From: Megalobrama amblycephala
Taxonomy: Eukaryota > Chordata > Actinopteri > Cypriniformes > Xenocyprididae
Reading direction: 5' to 3'
Assembly: GCF_018812025.1 (NCBI RefSeq)
Contig: NC_063051.1
Location: forward strand, 8,507,896 to 8,571,895
DNA length: 64,000 nucleotides
Below, in pieces: positions 59,945 through 64,000 of this stretch. The notes beneath the pieces were generated by a model that ran no database searches, was not told the origin of the DNA, and was given only the letters and a program-made list of their open reading frames with translations. Within the stretch, counting starts at the first letter, position 1; the number at the start of each line of letters is the position of its first letter. A program made the position numbers and the translations under genes.

Positions 59945-60539
59945 TTTGAACTCCCATCAAAATCTCACAGATTTTTCTTTAGGAAAAGTCACCATATCCT
60001 GACCAAGTTCCCTTTAATGATGACCCTTTTGCAAGTCTTGATTTTCTTCTTAGGGTCTACTAGAACAGGTTTCATGCTTCAATGTTCAAAAAACACAATA
60101 TTTTTAACATATTTTACATTGTTGCAGCTCCTCTCTTCCCAGTCTGTCAGTAATGCTCTATTTAGTTCCGGTCTTTATGAAGCCCCTCTTTCTTAAGAGA
60201 GCACTCCAATCTGATTGGTCGGCTGGACCAGTGATGGTCAACTGTTTTGAGTGTATTTGGGAAATATCACACCCCTCACCGTAACTTTCAACACACTTCC
60301 AACACAACTCAACCAGGCCTCGTTCCTTTTATTTTGCCTATGCTTTGGGCTGGAATTATTTAAATAAGGAATATTGTGACTTGTTCGTTCCTGGAAGAAA
60401 ACTCAAGACTACAATCAAGGCGTTTCAGGGAGTTCAGAAACAGTGCACACCGATAAAGAGAATAACTCCCTTTGGGAGTGACTTTGTGCTTTGTAACTTT
60501 GCAGACCTTTTTCATGCTCAAAAGCAAAATAGGTCCTCT
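59945..60539. repeat. Dispersed repeat with a TTAA-bounded right end
   Basis: Blocks such as AGTCACCATATCCTGACC, TTCCCAGTCTGTCAGTAA and GATTGGTCGGCTGGACCAGT are recalled from an abundant cyprinid repeat. The right end AAAATAGGTCCTCT abuts TTAA (60540-60543). The left end is not found, so it appears truncated. The open frames 59942-60196 and 60345-60584 are repeat-derived. Confidence 0.5.
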
Positions 60540-60543
60540 TTAA

Positions 60544-62556
60544 CACTTTCCATTTCTCAAATCATCCCCTCACCGGGCAGCTGAACTCCTTCCTGTTATC
60601 TCTCCTCAGAAACTAGAGATATGTTTATTACCCCTTGACTCCAGACCAAAAATCTCATTAATGTAATTCCATTATCTGTCCCTGGTAATTCTCCTCTAAT
60701 GACCAGCTTTTTGTAAGAGTTTTATCTGACATGGAGCTAGCCCTTCACAGTAATCCCTTTTACGACCCGCCATTACTAACTAAAAAAGAGAGAAAGATGA
60801 AAGAACAGAAGCGTACATGGGCTACCTTATCTGTAGCATTTGATATCTGTCTCCCCTCTCATTTAAGACCCTCTGACCAGTCAATTGTTGAAGTAGGAGG
60901 TGTCAGTATACGACAGCTAAACCTGAGCCAAAGGTTTGTTGTGTTGGTGACCTTTATCTTTATACCTCGACCTCAATCTTGGTTTTATCTGTCCTCTATG
61001 CTACATAAAGGCAATACTACACAATGCTTTCTTTGGAAGAACTCCAGCAAAGATAACTCGCAATGATATTTAGTTTTAAATGGTGCTTAAAATGATGTTT
61101 TAGTGATTTTTCAGACAACCTTGAATTTTTTGTTCAGTACAAAGTTTTTAGGTGTGAACAAAAGCCGAAATAAAGTCTTCACAGGTAGAACAATAAGTCT
61201 TTATTTTTTGGCAGCCTACAATTTGAATGTTCTTGTCAGATAATTAAAGCAAACAAGTTTAAAACAAGCAGTCTTCACAGCTTCAATGTGCTTCAAGAAT
61301 ATTTGCATGTTTCATGTCCTATTCTGGCCTCACATTTCTCTTTCACATTGTGATAACAAATAGCAATAAATACATAAATTACATATAGCATAACTGTTTT
61401 CAACATTCGTAATAAGATAATGTTTCTTGAGCAGCAAAATATATCATGGTAGTGTTTGTTGTACAAAATCTACTTTATGCTTGTTTTAATAAAAATAAAT
61501 AAATAAACAAAACCCCCACAAAATCATTGTGACCTAACAGGATGAACTGTATTACCATAATCAGAACATGTGGGGAAATCCACCTAATTGTGATGAAAAT
61601 AATGTCACAAATAAATAAATAAAATAATAATGATAATAATTAAAGATGTTTGTTGTTGTTGTTGTGGTTGTTACATAAATTCTTTTTTTCACCCACTTGT
61701 AGGGTTGACTGTAAATTAGGAAAAAGTGACAGTGAAACACGATTTTCCAATGATTTGTAAAGCTAACAAATATACTAAACAAATGTTAACATTTGGCCTC
61801 ATAGGATATGGAGGAAGGTGCCATATCCTTCTATGCTATTAGATTCAGTCCCAAATGTCTGCCTCTGTTTTCAGCTTATTCTCTCATTAAGGCTTGTTTG
61901 CCCTCTGCAATCGGGAGCTCGAGCTTATTGTTGGACATTAACAATTTAAATTGTTTTTGCTTTTTATCCTGCCAATTGCAATTACACTCTTCCAGAGGCA
62001 CCAACTAATGAGTTTCCTCTTTCATACTCCCAAGACTTACGGCTGAATAGATCATCCTTCCCTCTCTGTATTAAATATATAAATAATGGCCGACAAAGAT
62101 TAACACAAAAGGTCTGCGTGAACATCTCGGGCTGTCTGGAGACTGCTGTTAGTGGAGATTGTTTTAATGAGAATGCAGTGAAGTAGAAAGCTGCGCTCAC
62201 GGGTTCTGTCCCACAGTTATTTCCACACATCTGAGGTGCTCCCTCTCTGGCCTGTTGAAGCGAATGGGGAGTGTGGGTAATTATCAGACCTCCGCTATCG
62301 AGTTCTTCGTGAATGGACAGAAGGAAATTGCTCTGTCCTCTTGGAGACTCTTTGAGCTTCTGGGTCGGAGGGGTTCATAATCATGACTTCTGTGGGCACC
62401 AAAAGTGATCTAAGCCCACTAACCGTACAGCACATCATTTGGAGCTGTTTACATACAAACCTAGTTATTAAGGCACAAATAATTAAGTACATTTGGATTT
62501 AAAAGCCAAAATATCAAGCTTTTAAATGCACTTACATTATTTCTTTTGTCAAAACA
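60544..62556. other. Non-coding stretch; possible conserved blocks
   Basis: A 111-codon frame at 60731-61066 has no recognised domain. Short TTG / ATA runs lie near 61610-61670. The blocks 60600-60720 and 61800-62290 are balanced in composition, look single-copy and contain ATTA cores, so they are candidates for conserved non-coding sequence. No exon can be defended. Confidence 0.4.
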
Positions 62557-64000
62557 TACACTCATGTGAAAAAGAAACTGATCCTTGGCAGGTCTTAAAA
62601 TGAGGTAAATACAACCTCAGATGAACAACAACACATATTACACCATACCATGATTTATTTAACAAAAACTAAGTCAGAATGGAGAAGCCATGTCTGACAC
62701 CATTACTTCTTCCAAAGGAATTAATGGAAGTAGCAGTCAGGCGATGCTAATCAAATGCCTTTGATTAATTGATCACCAGCATGCATCAACAACTCTATAA
62801 AAGCAGAAATTTTGGCAGTTTGCTGGTCTGGAGAATTCAGGTTTTAATACAATGTCAAGGAGGAAAGACATCAGCAATGATCTTAGAGTAGCAATTGTTG
62901 CTGCCCATTAATCTAGGGAGGGTTCCAAGGCCATTTCCAAACAATTTGAAGTCGATCATCCTACAGTGAGGAAGATTATTCACAAGTGGGAAACATTCAA
63001 GACATTTGCCAATCTTCCCAGGAGTGGAGGTCCCAGCAAATTCACCCCAAGGTCAAACCGTGCACTGCTCAAAGAAACTGCAAAAAACCCAAGAGCTACA
63101 TCTCAGACTTTATAGGTCTCAGTCAGCATGTTAAATGTTGATATTGATGACAGTACAATTAGAAAAAGACTGAACAATATGGCATGTTTGGAAGGGTTGC
63201 CAGGAGAAAGCCTCTTCGCTCTAAAAAGAACATGGCAGCATGGCTTAGGTTTGCAAAGTTGCATCTGAACAAACCACAAGACTTCTGGAACAATGTCCTT
63301 TAGACAGATGATACCAAAGTGGAGGTGTTTGGCCATAATGCACAGTGCCATGTTTGGCAAAAACCAAACACAGCACAAACACCTCATAACAACTGTCAAG
63401 CATGGTGGTGGAGGCTTGATGATTTTAGGTTTGTTTTACAGCCACAGGACCTGGGCAACTTAGTCATTGAGTTGACCATGAACTCCTCTGTATACCAAAT
63501 TATTCTAGAGTCAAATGAGAGGCCATCTGTCCAAACGCTAAAGCTTGGCTGATATTGGGTCATGCAACAGGATGATTCCAAGCACACCAGCAAATCTACA
63601 CCAGAATGGCTGAAAAATAAAAGAATCAAGGTTTTGCACTGGCCCAGTCAAAGTTCAGACCTCAACCAGATTGAAATGCTCTGGCAGGACCTTAAGAGAG
63701 CTGTGCATAAAAAAATGGCCACAAACCTCAATGAACTGAAGCAATGTTGTAAAAAATAGTGGGACACAATTCCTCCACAACAATGTGAGAGAACTGATAA
63801 AGTCATTGCTGCTAAAGGTGGTTCTACAAGCAATTAAATTATAGGGTGTCACACATGGCTTCTCCATTTTGACTTTATTTTTGTTAAATAAATAATGATT
63901 TGGTGTAATATGTCATGTTTTGTTGTTCATCTTAGGTTGTATTTTTGTAATTTTAAGATCTGCTAAAGACCAGATGATTTTTTTTTTTTATATCCTGATA
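62557..64000 (+). mobile_element. Tc1/mariner-type transposon, right end at or beyond the window edge
   Basis: It starts near TACACTCATGTGAAAAAG. Long inverted repeats of about 200 bp are traced by TACAACCTCAGATGAACAAC at the left against GTTCATCTTAGGTTGTA at the right, and by AATGGAGAAGCCATG against CATGGCTTCTCCATT. A decayed transposase gene lies between (62852-63837). The length of about 1.4 kb fits Tc1 elements. The TA target pair cannot be checked at the right because the window ends there. Confidence 0.85.
62852..63837 (+). pseudogene. Decayed Tc1-type transposase
   Basis: This encoded a Tc1 transposase, which binds its inverted repeats and cuts and pastes the element into TA sites. 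From the ATG at 62852 it reads MSRRKDISNDLR, then the paired helix-turn-helix DNA-binding region with the GRPS-like stretch PRSGGPSKFTPR. The gene is broken: in-frame stops at 62909-62911 (CAA-type codon to TAA) and 63113-63115, a frameshift near 63190-63200, a TAG at 63301-63303 where the family has Trp before the first Asp, and another frame change near 63385-63480. The catalytic triad codons survive: Asp 63307-63309, Asp 63571-63573 in QQDDSKH, and Glu 63673-63675 in DLNQIEMLW. The last two are one codon closer than the usual DD34E spacing. A further stop (63757-63759) precedes the original end near 63837. It cannot make an active enzyme. Confidence 0.88.

Noticed and set aside
60731..61066. 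111-codon frame as a coding exon
   Set aside because: No domain recognised and no splice or codon-use support; it ends in AT-rich sequence.

Overview
The window looks like nuclear DNA of a teleost fish, most likely a cyprinid (zebrafish, carp or goldfish relatives). The sequence is AT-rich, has vertebrate-style microsatellites, and is packed with short non-autonomous DNA transposons whose ends I recognise from cyprinid genomes. I find no intact protein-coding gene, no exon I can defend, and no rRNA, functional tRNA or CRISPR array. Open reading frames are all under 160 codons and read as chance or repeat-derived. The window is probably intergenic or inside a large intron.

Layout. 1-8 kb: two TTAA-flanked elements 34 bp apart (1459-2346, 2385-3236), several short inverted-repeat elements, and one hAT-type element with a perfect 8-bp duplication (5328-5512). 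8-12 kb: a second copy of the AGGTGCC family (8066-9024) and a 184-bp hAT-type element (9916-10099). 12.2-15.6 kb: a four-level nest, in which a hAT-type element sits in an AGGTGCC element, inside a retroposon-like repeat, inside an old GGGGAC-ended repeat. 18-24 kb: a palindromic TA-flanked element, a pentanucleotide microsatellite, a TTAA element ending in AGGCACAATATG, and another AGGTGCC copy lodged in an older repeat. 25-31.6 kb: a long dispersed fish repeat with tRNA-like modules and a 63-bp tandem array. It is interrupted by a 1.09-kb transposon derivative (29933-31024) that carries the first codons of a RecQ-type helicase and is flanked by a 9-bp duplication. 32-41 kb: a nearly 1-kb foldback element, microsatellites, a hAT-type element nested in another, and a GTTAGTTCACCC-ended element. 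43-45 kb: two different TTAA elements abut and share one TTAA. 47-51 kb: more inverted-repeat elements. 57.7-58.6 kb: a palindromic repeat split by an insert that shares the promoter-like leader of the helicase element. 62.5-64 kb: a Tc1/mariner element with a broken transposase.

How the parts relate. Nothing forms a pathway. What the sequence records is transposition history: at least three target-duplication classes (TTAA, 8-bp hAT-type, TA) plus one 9-bp case, with nested insertions that give relative ages. The most unusual items are the helicase-bearing element with its related promoter-only derivative, and the shared-TTAA pair. Family names rest on memory of termini and target duplications, since no database search was possible.
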